Source of the DNA: Nectonema munidae
Taxonomy: Eukaryota; Nematomorpha; Nectonematoida; Nectonematidae
Direction: 5' to 3'
DNA length: 64,000 bases
NCBI GenBank assembly: GCA_030549495.1
Contig: JAUIRK010000168.1
Location: 248,001 to 312,000 of the forward strand
This document shows, piece by piece, positions 36,901 through 51,900 of this stretch. Each line of letters begins with the position of its first letter. The stretch's first letter is position 1. The translations under genes and the position numbers were made by a program. The notes under the pieces are model-generated. The model was given only the letters and a program-made list of their open reading frames with translations. It had not been told where the DNA came from and ran no database searches.

Positions 36901-39900
36901 AAGTATTATATGACATTTATTATAAAAAATTTCTACCGTTGTGGTGAATGAACAGAAGCATCTCTCCCTTTTCAAGCAAAAGTTTTGTGCATTTTTCTTC
37001 AAAAATATTGCCGTATTCTGAAAAAAGACGCTCAGAGTAAACGGATGATGCAGGCGTACATAGGTATTTAGTCGTCAGTTTTTTAAGCAGTGGAAATTTA
37101 TCTTCCATTTTCCAATACTCCAGGGGGCATTTGTTTCTTTCAAGAAGTGGAATGCGGAGGTAGAGTTCTAGTTCACTGGCTGCCTCATCTTCGATATCTT
37201 TCTTGGAGATGCTTATTGTTGAATCTTTATGTGTTCTAGCAATTTCTTCGAAGCAAGCCATGAAATCATCATTGCTTCATCTTCGGCCATACTGAAAGGC
37301 TGGTTATCCAATGCCATCATGAGAAGAATCTTTTTATGAATTTTTTTAGCTCTAGTATGTCCCACAACTTTTTTTTATCAAACGTTTTCTGTAAAGACAA
37401 TTGTACCATTTTTCTTCCATTGTGTATGTATGCATTAAATAGTGATGAATGAGAATATGATTAAATACAAATATCAAATCGCATACTGATAATGTTGAGT
37501 AATATTATAAACAGGAAGTAGTTACTATGCTCTTCTAACATGAAAGTCATTCACTTTTAGTAAATATTATCCGGTTGAACTATCCGGCCGGATACTATTA
37601 AACTAATAAACCTATTCGGTATCCGGCCAGTTAATAAATTTCACTATTCGGTGCACCCCTAGTTTGGCCATTATCATTGTCATCAGGAATGCATGTCACT
37701 GGAGCAGTGAATGGGGCATTTATTAGTGGGATAAGAAGCCTCCCCTCCACCGGCTATCTACCCGCTAAACTCCTCTGGTTTTAGTTATGCATTGCCTCAG
37801 ATTATGGACTCTTAAATTTTGCTTTATGGCCCCGAGGGCCATGGCCCACCGTTTGGGAACCAATGCTCTAAAGTATAAACTAAATGGCTTTTTTTTATCT
37901 GAAATAAAATTTATATAGAATTTTTATTTTTAAAGTCCTGCTCAAACCTAGTTAAGCTTTCGCCGTATATGTTATAGTCAGATTCAAACTATAGACAATG
38001 TAGTCCAATCTGTCTCTCGATGTTATGAGTACCAGACTAACTTAGACCAAACTGGAAACAGGCCTAGTATTACTTAATTGTTCTTATGCTAAATTTCTCA
38101 TACTTAAAGTTTTTGTTATTATTGTGTATATCTTTGTGCTACAATAATACCATGTTATTTGAGAGCTGAGTTTGTTGTCACTACCAAATTATATATAATG
38201 TAATTATATTAGCACAGTCGATAATTTAATCAGTTTACGCTCAATTTGTCCTTTATTTTTTGCAAGTAATAAATAATTTTTCATAAATTTAATTTACTTT
38301 TGTACAACTTACTTAACTTTGCCAAAATTTTGATGCAATAAATCAATATAAGTTGTATTGAATAGATACGATTAATCTATATTTTTACTGTCAAAAAGAA
38401 TATTTTATTAATTTTGTTAAGGGCGTCAATCAAATATATGGGTTTTAATATTAAATGTTTCATATCATCTTTTATACAGCGAGCAAAACTAAATGAAATT
38501 CACAGTATACTATAGAAGAATCTTAACAATTTTGAATGTCTGACTATATCATATTATTTTCAATTCTTATATATGAGAAATGAGCACATGAAATCAGACA
38601 AAACACATAAACCCAAGCACATACCCATTTACAATGGTATATAGGTAGAGAAAAAATATATTATAGATATTTCAATTTCCTTTGATTTTCTGGTGAGAAA
38701 TATATGTTCGCCCGATTTCTGGAAATTGTTTTTATAAATATCGATTAGAGTTTTAATTAACTGATAAAAAACATCAGTACTATATTGAAATAATTTGATA
38801 ATAAACTTGAAAAATGTATTAAAAGAAAGATGATATAAAAATAATAGATTAAAATTTTTTTCTTTATTCCAAACTCTTATAGTAACTTTTTTAAAACGAC
38901 AGATAAGGGATGACTTTGTCTTAATAATCTCAATCTGAATTTTATGATAAAATTAACAAGGCTAAAAATATTTTTAGGGCCCAACTGTAGTTGTTGAGAT
39001 ATTTCTAAAGTTTTTTATTGTTTATATATAATTAAAAAATTATTTATAAAAATCTAACTTATAATTTTTATAAATATAACAAACTAATTTATTTAAATAT
39101 ATTATTTTATATAAACTAAATTAAAATAAGTACAATATGAAAAAGTATAATGGTTTATCAGATATTTCTTTAGGAATGCCTAAAAAATTTTAAAATCAAA
39201 AATTTGTAAATTTCATTCAAAATTAGTTGAATGCGAGGACTTTCTGTTCCTGGGTAACCGAGAAACAAACTCTAGACTTATGTCACACAGAATTCGAATT
39301 TGTAACACCTTGTAAGGTGGCATTTCCCCACTATGATAATTCACCGAGGGCACTAAACAGTAATCGGTATCTAAAAGATTTATCGTTACAGACCGCGATA
39401 AGATGAGTTTAATTTAAATGTAAAACTATAATTTTATTTTATTATCAAGTTGAATGAATTTAATAAAATAATTTTTTTTGTCTAATTTCATTTTCCATCT
39501 TTCAAATATGTTCCTAAAATGGGAATGTTAGGCTCAGAGTAGTGAAAATTAAAAAATATTGTAGTTTAGAGTTAATTATATTCATAAATAAATATAAATA
39601 TAAGTAAATAAATATATATAAGATTCAGGTAAATGAACAAAAAAGTAAAATTAAATACAGAGGATAACCACCTTTCCATTCCACCCTCCACCTCTGTAAA
39701 TCGCACTCGAAGTTACAGTTGTTCTGTTCAGGAAATGTCTGCCGTTTCATCAGCAAGTATTGAGAAGAGCGTCGTTGGCCTGTTTCACCAAATCATCGCA
39801 AATCAGTTCTCCTGCAAGTTTTATCAATTCATTTTGAGTTTCATTTGAAGTATATCGTGAGTTTTTTGCAGACGTTTCAAGGTGATTTTTCAAAACACTA

Positions 39901-42900
39901 TCTCCGGCTTCTACTCTGAAGCTCAAAAGCTCTTTGAAATTTCTTATTGCAATATTGTTTGTTGAACAAAATAGAAGAGAAGACAGTAGAAAGTGTAGAA
40001 TTTCATGATTTTTCAAAACGGTTTGATAAATTTTAGTATTCAATTGTGTCAAAATTTCTCTCTCAGGGTTATTGATTACAGAAATGAAATTTTGAGAGTC
40101 GATTTCCGAATTTTTGTGCCATTCACTTGCCATGTGTATTCTTGCCTGCTCATTGAACTTTTGGTAGTTGGTGTATGGTGTTTTAATGAATTTACCCTGA
40201 ATCTCTCTATGAACAACTTGAGGAAATACTACACACATTACACAAAGCGGTCCTTTTAAATTTGGAGAGTACGCTAAACAAGGTGCGTACTGTGTAAGCC
40301 ATGGATGACGGAAAGACCTTTTATTTTCATCTAAATCTTTTTTAAAATCGCAATCAACAGTAGGTGTATATGGTTTTGTTAGGAGTTGTAGCTTCAAAGA
40401 TTCGTCGACCAGCTTATTATTCATATAATTTCCAATGTCTAGTACTAGTTCGTTTGGATAAGAAGAACTAGATTCGGGAAAAAATTCACTTTCATTCGGT
40501 TTACTAGAATTACCGATTTTCATTTTTTTTTATTATCATTTTCGGGCTTTTTTTCATCTTGTTCAGTTACACGACTATGTTTAATTTGCATAAAATTTCT
40601 AATATCCATCTTGCATTGATTTTTCGGAAATCCGACAAGATATTTAAAAAACGCATAAGTGAAATGATACTCTTAAGTGTGAAATAAACCCAACAAAAAA
40701 CTTACAAAAAAGTTCGAATCTGAAAAGACTGTTGAAGCAAAAAACCATTTTAAGTGCCAAAACAAAGAAAGAGAGCTCTTTGAAAATGGAGATTTTTATA
40801 TAGGGAATTCAAGCCTCAAATTTTTTAAACATTTGAAAAAAAATTTTTATTAACAAGTTGATAGTTCACACTAACACAAAAAACGCATAAGTGAAAAGAT
40901 ACTCTTTAAGTGTGAAATAAACCCAACAAAAAAAACTTACGAAAAAATTCGGAATCTGAAAAGACTGTTGAAGCAAAACCATTTTAAGTGCGGAAAAAAA
41001 GAAAGAGAGCTCTTTGAAAATGGAGATTTTTATATAGGGAATTCAAGCTTCAATTTTTTTTAAACATTTGAAAAAATTTTTTTGTTAACAAGTTGATAGT
41101 TCTCAGTAGCACTTCATGTTTATTATGTTATAAAAAAAATTTTTTTCAATTTTTTTTCAGGGGGGAGCATATGCTACCTCTTGCACCTACCTACCGGCGC
41201 CTATGGCTCATGTTTTGAAAACAAATCGTCTGTTAAAAGAGTTTTATAAGTAGATTATTTAATTTTATGGGACAGTAGTGCACAATTGAGTTTGAGAGGA
41301 TTGAAATAAATTTCAAAAATGAAACAATAATGCCATATGAATAATTTACGAAGAAGGAATTCTAAAAAAATATTTTCTAACAAAGTGTTAACCTAATTCA
41401 AAATATTGACTTTTTACAGAAAACCTATTTTGCCCATAGCTGAATCCATTTTTCTTCAAGTCATAAGAAGCAACTTCATTCAAGGTCTCAAAACTTTGCA
41501 CCATATAAATGCTAATGTATTTCTTTTACACCTTATCAAACTTTTCAAAATTAGGAGAAGAAGTGGTGGTAGATGCATCACTCATATATATAAAGCTTAG
41601 AGCCTTCTAATAAAAAAAGATGTTTTTTTGCAACAAATTGTTAAATAATCTTTTTTATAGCATCTAGACATGTCATAATTTCTAATCTGGCTCTCAATGA
41701 TAGTTCTGTTCCAAATCCCAAAAATTTGAACCAGAGTAACTTTTAGTATTTTATCGTTGACTCAGAAATTAAGTCAGATTGAAATATGTAAGAAAAAATT
41801 ATGGGAAAATTGGGCCTAATTCCTGATTTGAAAAAATTTTAGCTCTCATAAAATTTTGAAAGCCTGAATAAAGGAATATAAATGCCTATCAAAACTTGTA
41901 AAAAAAATTTCAAGTAAATCGTCTAAAATTTGCCTAAACGAGCATTTCTTTCTGCTAAGGAACCTTTTTTTCTCAAAAAAGAGCCCTTCTCGGGTAATTT
42001 TCTCTCAAAGTGCCATATTGGAAGATATTTACATAAATTTCTTCCCAATGTTTCTAAATTACGCCCCTTCTTGTCAACGATATTTGGGTAGAATTAGTGG
42101 TACAAGTGGATAAGTTGGTATAACTGTCTCAGGGATAAAATGGTTTTAGATTGAATTGACTGCAAACCTTAAATTGTGCAAAAGATTTTTTAGAAAAAAG
42201 AAAAAATTTAAACGAGCAATTTAAACAGTTTTTGTAAACCTAATTTTTTAGTGCAAACAACTTTTTAATAATGGAATTTTTAGTAAGAAGTTTTCTGTTA
42301 GAAACATATTTTTTGTATTTTCATAAATTTATCTCTATTACTATAAAAATTTTCTTCGAAGTCCTACAATGTTTACAATGTGGTAGTTATAATAAAGATA
42401 TCACAATTTTAGGATATCTTTAGTTACATCCACTATTAGCTCAGTGTTTGAAAATAATTATATATTGTGATTTGATTGTCTTGGAGCATAATATTCTCGA
42501 TGCGGGATTTTCCCAAAAAGCAAAAAATTATAAAGACGGCGAAACTAACATCAACGAAATTTTTCAAAGTGAAGAAACTATGATTAATTTACCAAAGGCA
42601 AAAATGTAAAGATTTTTAATTCTACAACTTCAAGATACTGCCATCAACTCTGAATATAATATAGCATTTATCTTTTTCTTTAATTTAATTTTACAAAAAT
42701 TTTTTTACTATAAGCAAAAATAGTAAAACCACTTTTAGTAGTAGCCATGGTTATGAAAAAAAATTTTCTTTTATTTCACATGCTTGAAATTTTTTTCAAA
42801 ATGAACATACATAGAGTAGGGCAAGGCTTCTCAAAATATTTTAAGATGTGCTTTTTAAGAAGTAATTTTTGCGATTCTGAGAGTTGATGTATAATATTTT

Positions 42901-45900
42901 AGTTCTATTTTGTCTCACATAGAGTTCTACTTAGTATTTTGTAATTCTATTTCATTGAGAAAAAAAGTTATCTGCTTCAACTAAGTTCTTTTTTATTGAA
43001 AATTTGGGTGTAAATTGAATTTATATAAAAAGCTACTTCAAATGAAAACAGGTAATATATATTATCTTTCAATATTCTCGAAAATAAACACTTTATATTT
43101 TATCGAAATATTCATTTACGAAAAACACTTGAAAATAAAACTACTAATTTGGTTATTTGTTCCGAGTAAAATGTATTTTGAGTTTTCGCGTTGTTTGTAT
43201 ATGCAGTGTATAATTTGTGTTGAAACGTGGGCCAGAACTATAAGAATGGTCAGAAGGTGTGGATTAGTCATGTGCCGATTAATCAGAATTGAGAATTTGT
43301 AGAATCGGCTTTTTTGCTATCCGAATATTTGTATTGATCTCTATGTGATTATATATTGTATTAAAAATAGCTTTAGGGTCAAACTAAAAAAGATTTCAAA
43401 TAAAAGTTTCGATAGTTTTTGTTTTTTTTGTGATAATTTTTTAGTAAGAAATTTTTAAATCTTTTGAAAAAAATTAAGTGTTTGTGAGCTTCTAAAGTAT
43501 TTTTAATATACTTAAGATATTCAACATTCTTTTTTAATAATCAATTCAAACTTACTTTTATAACTCTTATAGTCTTAATGTTGTGAACTGATTTTTATAG
43601 TATTCTTACATAATCGATTAAACATTACATAAGATCAGCCCTGTTCGCAAGGGAGCGCAAGCGAACTCTTACTTTCAATGGAATTAAATGGGAATTACTA
43701 AAGTTGTCTGCCTTATTTGTCTTTATGTTAATGGGTTAAGGATTTGTCTGCCTGGGCAAAAAGTCTAATAAGAGCCATCAATATCAACTTCCATATTAGC
43801 GCATATATTCTGTATGAAAATGTATCGGTCTGTCTATGCCTATAAATGTCTACTTTTATTTAAATGTGATAATTTCTTATAATTTAATTGCCATATTTAT
43901 AAATACTTTATTTTTTTTGAATTCATTGCAATTTATCACATTGTAGATATTAAAATAAAACATCTAACAACTGTTCCAAATTTAGTTTTTTTTAATTTTT
44001 AATTTTTGATATTGCATCAAAGGTAAAAATAATCTTACATACAGATTAGGATGTTACGAACCGAAATTGAATCTCGGATGTCTGGGTCAAATGCAAATTT
44101 TTCCACGGTTGGGTTTAGAGTTATGTTTTTGCAATCAAAATATAGGTTTTACCGAGGTTCAATAATTGACAAGAAAGAAGACAAATATATTCAATCATTT
44201 TTATAAATATTAGAAAAAATTGTGAACTCCTATAATTATGGGGCCGCGTAATTTGGTGGGCTGACCCTTGAAAAAGCCGGCTTTGATCACATTTAAATTA
44301 GAGGATATTTGTAGAAATATAATCTTAAACTAATTCTTTAATTTATTATTGCAACATTTTTATCATTGTGATCTATATTGAAATAATTATATGTATCTTT
44401 ATCCGACCTAGTACTAGTCTTAACTAAAGGCGTTGCATTGACAGAATGCATGAATCCAAAATAGAGAAGAGCTTCATGCTCGTCTTTAAAATTACTGGGA
44501 TGAAATGATGTTATTTTTCTTTTTAATAATAAACATTCTACGATTAATTTAGAGAGGAATAAACATTTTATTTTGCACCACTAATATTATCAACAGTATT
44601 GGTAGGCCACAGAAGAAATTGTAATTTCTTGAAAGCATCGATTTTAAGCTTGTGTTTGGCATCATTTCAAATTTTGTTCGAAGTCCCATAGGAATACTCT
44701 TCTTATTAGTTAGCAAAATTGATGATCAAAATTACAACAACTTATCTAAATATAATTTCAGATGTGATACAAAGATGTTATTTGTCTTGTAAAATAATAC
44801 ATCAATACTTACTTGTGCTGCCTTTCTTACTGCCTTTTAGTATCTGGATTAGCCGTTTGTGATGAACAATGATTTACATTCACCATAACGCGATGACCAA
44901 AAACGATTAGGTTTCTCGTGCTAGGACAACCCACACTCAAACACTAATATCTAGTAAAGAGGCCGACAAACTTTCGATTTTCACAGACCACTAATCTTAA
45001 AGTTATATTTTTTGGGGACGGCTAAATCGAAAATTAAACACTTCATTATCTTGGTAAATCTAAATTGTAACTTTTCTTCTTCTTCTTCTTATTCATCTTA
45101 TCCCCTTATTGGGGGTCGATGGCTTTGATCCGTTCTCTCAAAAGCTTTCTGTCTGTAGCATCGCTTTCTTTCAAACCAAATTTTTTCATACTTTCTTCCA
45201 AATCATCTCCCCATCTCATTTTTTGCCTTCCTCTTTTTCTTTTTCCTTTTACCTGCTCATCGTATGCTTTCCTTATTTTCTCATCTTTTTCCCTTCTCAG
45301 CACGTGTCGTCCATACCATCTCATTTTGTTCTTTTGAATTACACTGGTCATTACTTTTGTTCTTCGTCTTATTTCTTTATTCCTGATTCTATCTCTTCTT
45401 GTTATATTTAACATCATTCTCAGCATTTTCATTTCAGACACTTACAACTTATATATTAAAGATTATATTTAGAACTTAAAATGATTTGGGTAAAAATAAA
45501 ATAGTATACAATTTTAATTAAAGTTAAAGGATTTTAGGATTTTTTGCGTAACACAGATTTGTTTTGCATTAACCATTATAGGTCTATGTAATACTGGTTA
45601 TGGACCCATCAATTTTAGGACAACTTATACAAGTTTTAACTTTTTTGTTAATAACTTTAATCAAAACAGGAATTGTGAAATATAAAATGATAAATCTACT
45701 AAATAAATAAGAAAACTAGATAATAGAATTTGATGTATTTACTGAAAATCATTGAAAACTTAATGTAGATTATATGGCATAGCTTTTAAGAAAAAAATTG
45801 TGTGGCAAGAATGATAGTTAATGTATTTATACCTACTAATAAACAAAATTATTAACATATTTTATCATTTTATATTTCTTATTTCTCATTAAATCCTTTT

Positions 45901-48900
45901 AAGGAAAATGATTAAATGACTATGAGTTGTCCTAGAAACAATTTTTCACAATATATATATCTCTGAATTATTTTTAGTTGTGTATTTCATAGTGGAGGTT
46001 ATCAGAACATGTAATTTCGTAGGGTTGACTCTCTCTCTATATATATTTAAACAAAAAGTTAAAATGGGGTGATTAGTTTAAAAATTTGGGAAACATTAAT
46101 TTAGAGAATGCAATTTGATAGGCTGTTAATTTAAATAAATATTACAATGAACTCTTATATTTTCGAAGTTTGGCAAAAAAAAGCAATTTTATAATTATTG
46201 CAAACTTTTAGATGAAAAGCATGCGCGTTATTAATTACAAAATGCCATTAAACTTTATACACATCAAAAAATATTAAAACTTGGCGCTGTTGATAAAAAA
46301 CATGATGATGAAAGAAAGAATCTCTATATGAAATGCCATTACTACTACTAATAATAATAGTAATTAGAAGTAGGCAAATAAAACCTAACACGTATTGATT
46401 GGAGCATAATTCTGCATTGAAGTGTGCTTCTATATCAGACTTTTAAAAAGCACTAAGAGAATAGGACAGAGTGCAACAGAGTTTCATTTCTCTGTTAGAA
46501 GATTTGAAAGCATAATACAGATGAGTGATGACAGAAATGTGTGATGTATAGAATTTAGTTTCAGATTTTGACACTTTATAAAATTTAATCAAAGGTTCCT
46601 TTTCTCAGTGAGTATATGTCAACAAAGTCCTTTCTTTGAAAAAAAATGCTGAAATGTATTTTTTCAACGCCTACTACTGTACATTATCGCATAGATAGAT
46701 AGATTGATAAATAATAATCAGGGAGATGAAAGTTGAATTGGATGGAGATCTGGTGAAAGAAACTACATGCCTTGGTCTACACTCTACACTCTACACTGTT
46801 TGAAATTATAATTTAATTAAACTGATAAGAATTGAATTTAGGCTATATTTTTTTCCATTTACTCTATTGTCTCCTACTATTTATACGTGTATATGCACTA
46901 GTTTTTCACAGACATGCTTTTTACTTAAATGTATAAATTTAATTTAACAAAATTAAAGCTTTAACATTTATGCGATTGAAATAAAATTAGAAATTAGTAG
47001 AAAAAAAAACTTAAACAACTTAGCAAAAAGTGTAAAAATAATCAGGACATAATGTATAAAGACTTTTACCCTTTCGATTAAGCTTTTTAATTATTCAAAT
47101 ATTTACTTTGCCTAAAATGTCATGATTTTGTGTAATTTAAAGGGCTTAATTTATTGTTATTTGGTGATTTTTTCCTTTAAATGGTATGTTTTCTATTTAT
47201 TTCCTTTATTTCATGCAAAATTGTTTTGTATTAAATAGAGTTTCTCTCTCTTTCATATAAATATTGGATATACATATAAAACCTGTGTTCTTTAAACCCC
47301 GCCCTCAATTCAAAAATACCCAATTTTTAGTTAGTGAATTAGCTAGCTAGTTAGTTAATTATTAAATTTGTGATGATTAAATTGATTTGTTGTGAATCAC
47401 GCCTTACGAATTTAGTTGATATCACTTCTCATACGTTATCGACCTTCTTTCCCCAGTATTTAACATATTTCTTTACGAATATGAACACCTTGCTGTATTC
47501 GGAATATCAATAATATTTTTTAACGCGTTTTCTGTATTTTAATTTTTATACTTAATTTTCGATTGCACACTTATGATACAAAAAGTAAAGGCATACATTT
47601 ACCGGAATGCTATATAAAAGAGTTTGAGGAACACAGAAGTAGACCAAATCTTTGATAACACGGTCTCAATGGAATATTAATATCAATATACGAATTGTCC
47701 AAAGGCCGAATTGATCTGCTTCTATCCTTGACGCATTCTCATTGTCTATCTCTAACTCTTGTATGTATGAAAAGGTAGGATTTCAAAGAGAATTTAAATA
47801 TGTAGCCATTTCCTAGAACAACTGCCTTCACAAGTAATAAGCTTGTTTTTTCAACAACTAACTTTTGAGACTGACATAACTAATTATCTCATTAACTAAT
47901 TGACCAACTAATTAGCCAATAAATTAAAAATTAACTAAATAATTCTAATAATACCTAACTCATTAACCTCACAAACAAATTAACTGTCTCACTAAACAAG
48001 TTATTTTAAAATATAGAAAAGAAATAATAGGATAAAAACCTGCTCCTATATTTAATTATTCGAGGTTTTTCTTAAAAAACTATTTAGAAAAAATTCAAAC
48101 AAAAATATCTATAGGTAAAACAATTAGTTAATTAAAGGTAAATGTGCATTCAAGTGTTTTCATCGACGAGGCGCATGTGTACCGCTTCTGTCAAAATGTG
48201 TGAAAAGAAGACTTGGTGCTGGATCGAATACGATTCCTTATGTCTCGAAGCCAAGTATCTAACTCACTCCCCATCTGAGAATAGAATGTCATCAGAAATT
48301 TCATTATTATCAATCTTTACATGCCACTAAAAAATAGAATGCTCTCATAAATCTAAATTAGAAATTTTATTAGTTTTAAAGCTAATTACAAATGAGAGTT
48401 AGATGGCTAATATTACGTGCAAGAATGACAAAATAGTCGTGTCCATTTTTTTGGTTAAAATCTCAATATTACTGAAGGTATTTATTCTCAGTATATATTT
48501 TCATTATATTCCATATGGTCGTAACTTCCATCAAAACATTAAAACTCTTAACACCAGTACGAACTAAAATTAATAAAGTTAATTTTTGTACATTCAAAAA
48601 ACGACATTTAACTATTTAAATATGAATTTGGTTTTTTTCATGTTTTTTTTATTTTTTAATTTATCAATTAAGTAAAAAAATATTCTATATACATAACATA
48701 ACATAAGTTTAAAGCATTATAAAAGGCTTACGCCTATGAAAATGCATCTGCAAATTCAATTATATATATTTATACATTTCATTGCCAAGAAATTTGTCTA
48801 ATTTTTTCTTGAACATGTCAATTGAAAAAAAAGAATTTCCATTAAGTTAAATCTCAAATTGTTAAAGAAAAAAAAACATAATAAATATTTTTACATAGAA

Positions 48901-51900
48901 TTGTATTTAAATTAATTTAATTTAAAGCTGGGACTTTTTTTATAAATTAAAGACAAAATTTTCCTTATTTTGTAACAATGAGAACTTTTTTAATACGCCA
49001 AATATTTTTCCAAAAAGTAAAAAACTCTTCCCTATAACCATTTCAGGACTCAATTTGAAGACTATTTGTCGACTCTATTTTTCAATTAAATTATATATAC
49101 AGACAAATTTAATTTCTTTAGAAATTAGTGTTAGACTGGTCCTCAAAGAGATAAAGTGAAAATAAATTGGATTTTTTAGCTTAAAAAGCAAGTTCATTAT
49201 TTTTAGTCAACGGTTTGAATTTCCAATGTAATGATATGCTCATGTTAAAACCTAATGTTGAGCTACGTTTAATATAATAGTGCAATAACTAGTAGCCAAT
49301 TTTTTAATAATAACTTGAAAGACAAAAATAGTAGAGATTGCTTATTGCACGTGTCCTTTTTAGGGTTTTGTTAGAGGAGGAAAGGGCATGTTTCAGAATT
49401 TAGAAACAGAACTTCCTTATGGAGGTAAAGGTACCGTAGGGTGTTTTCATCGAGAAAGCACAATTAAGTCGTTTGTTTCGAACTATATGGAAAGTAGGCT
49501 TGATAGGGGATCGAACCCAAGACCTTAGGTTATCGAAATCCAGTATCTAACCAACTTTACTCACGCCTCTATAAACAATTTTACTACTACTTTGAATGTA
49601 TACAATTATATCTACTTACTTTTTCAATGAATGAATATATACTCACATATGCTACTTATATTTTAGTTAAAATATTTTTAATTTAAAATTTTGAAGATTA
49701 ACTCTAGGCCATGTTTTACGTGCTCCATCGAAGGTAGTGCAGCTAGGCGAATGAGGGGGTCAACCATTCGGCCCCATTTATTTTGTCGGGTATAATAGAT
49801 TAGCATAGATATAATTGGATTTTTTTAATATTTTAATTTTTATAAGTTAGGCTAATTTCTATATAAAATATAAAAAATGAATAATTTGACATGATATTTT
49901 TAGAGTAAATACAATTAAAAAACTTCAACAAAACAATTTCATCAATTTGAGCTATTGGTTACGCTGTATTTAGCAATGGCTTTTACAAAGGCTTTTACTT
50001 AGGGATGAACAAGTAGACGGATTACAGATTAATCATATGTACATCATTGGTGAATGCGGACTAATTGACTCACTATTAAATATTATTATCCCGTCGATTT
50101 ATATTACCAAGTATGAGGGAGTACATAAGAATATTAATAAGACATGATCAATGCAGTAAGTATATTAACAACAAAAGTTGTGAATTATTGATCCAAGAAA
50201 GTTTGCCTAAATATTTGTTTGAAAGTAAAATCACAAATGCAATGACTTCTTTCTCTCAAATGTGTATAAAATTATTCATATTGCAATAAATAAAGCAAGC
50301 ATTGGTTTTGCGAAACGATGTTGTCTTGTTTAGAAATGATTCAAAAGCAACTTATAAGCTTCTGCAAGCTAATTCCTGACAAAAATCACGAAATAAATTT
50401 TTTTAGTAAAATCTTAATACATAAATACCGATATTATAAAAATTTCTAAGATTAACACTCTACGTAAATCTCTGTGCAATCTTCATAATTGCCTCACTCA
50501 CATTGAAAGCATTACCATAAATTAATATTTTTTTCTTATTTGCATATCCATATTTATTTTAAATAGTCTAGTATCCATTCATTTAAACAATAAAGGGACA
50601 ATCTTCATTTTTCAAATATTCCTCTGTCAGAAATCGATGGCATCTATGAAACAAATGTAACATCCTGATAAATCTATATAAAAGTTTTTATATGAACAAA
50701 TTTATTTTCTGCATTTTTCAAAGTTATTTGATGTTACATTTGTTAAAAATTTACAATTATATTGACTCATTTTACTCTTAAATTTAATAATATATGAATA
50801 ACTAAATTGATGATAACCAATAGTATTTTCAGAGTAAATACAATTAAAAAATTCCAACCAAACAATTTCAACAATGTGAGCTACTGCTTCCTCTCTTTTT
50901 TTATTCCAATCTATTTTTTTATTTTCTCTATATAATTTATTCTAGGTATACTATGATAAATTATGAATTAACGGCATTTAATGAAAGAATGGCTGTTTTT
51001 TATTCTCAAATTTAATAGTTTCAAATAATAGCTAGAAAAAATATGCTCCAAATATGACTGATTATTATCTTTTTTCAGTAAATATTTCTTTTTGACTATC
51101 TTCAAGTCTATATTTGTCCCAGGTTGCCGATATAAGTATCTGCCAAACAAGTTAACTAGTGTTGGTTTGATAAAAATAAATAAAAATCAAATTTAAAATT
51201 ATAAATGCTCCGCCCGGAAAGTTACGGATTATGGAGAGGGAGGTCCATGGTGCGATCTTTCCCCTCCCTTGTCCATTTTTAAGCATCTCAGTGTATAGTT
51301 CAATCAAATGATTTTCTTAAAAAAGTGTGGTAATAAAGATCCCTAAGATGATGTATCTAAATATTCCTTGTGTAATAGAAGTAATACTCTAGGACAAAGT
51401 TGAGCATTATACGGGCAGCGTGTAGCATGCCGCCTTACAAAGGTTTTATTTAGGGTCAGCTAAGATAAAGTTATTTAAGCTCATTCACTGTTGATATAAT
51501 ACTGGCTAGACTAAAATTTTTTAGATATTCATACTGCACGACAAATGATTGATTCAAACAATTTTCACCAAAACGGTTTTTTTCCTTCTCCTGTTATAAT
51601 TTTCGTAGTTAAGTTAGTATTTTTATTCCAGAGTGATAAAAATTACTTTTAATTTATATTTAGTTTTCAGTGTATAATAAATTTTCATCTCAAAATTAAG
51701 TTAAATTTTATAATTAAATATATTTTCTTCAATATTACATTTTCTTACTGATGTTTCATGTAAAATTAAAATTTTGATGAAAAAATAATTAAATATATTA
51801 CCTGCTAAGGCTATCAGTGACTAAAATTGCAATAAGATTTAACTTTTAGGTTTTTTTTCTACAAAAACATGTTCTTTTCTTTAAAATCTTGTCCTGCCTA

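Larger units (their letters stand above)
36088..37865 (-). mobile_element. hAT derivative (ZBED5-like), copy 2, interrupted by another hAT
   Basis: The tips are CAGTGGTTCCCAAAA and, inverted, CATTGGTTCCCAAACG. The flanks aactaaag and ctctaaag agree in 6 of 8. It is the inverted relative of 30473-31146; for example, 36263-36300 matches the reverse complement of the 30950 region. It is split by 36693-37661. It has no intact coding part. Confidence 0.83.

Noticed and set aside
37874-38100. Expected upstream half of the LINE reverse transcriptase beyond the hAT insertion
   Set aside because: Translation in all minus frames gives no reverse transcriptase-like motif, so the LINE was probably already truncated there.
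45109-45411. Plus-strand Phe/Ser-rich 100-codon frame
   Set aside because: Shadow of the antisense LINE C-terminus.
49902-50884. Direct repeats considered as long terminal repeats
   Set aside because: Only 54 bp, no TG...CA ends, no primer-binding site, no coding remains between them.
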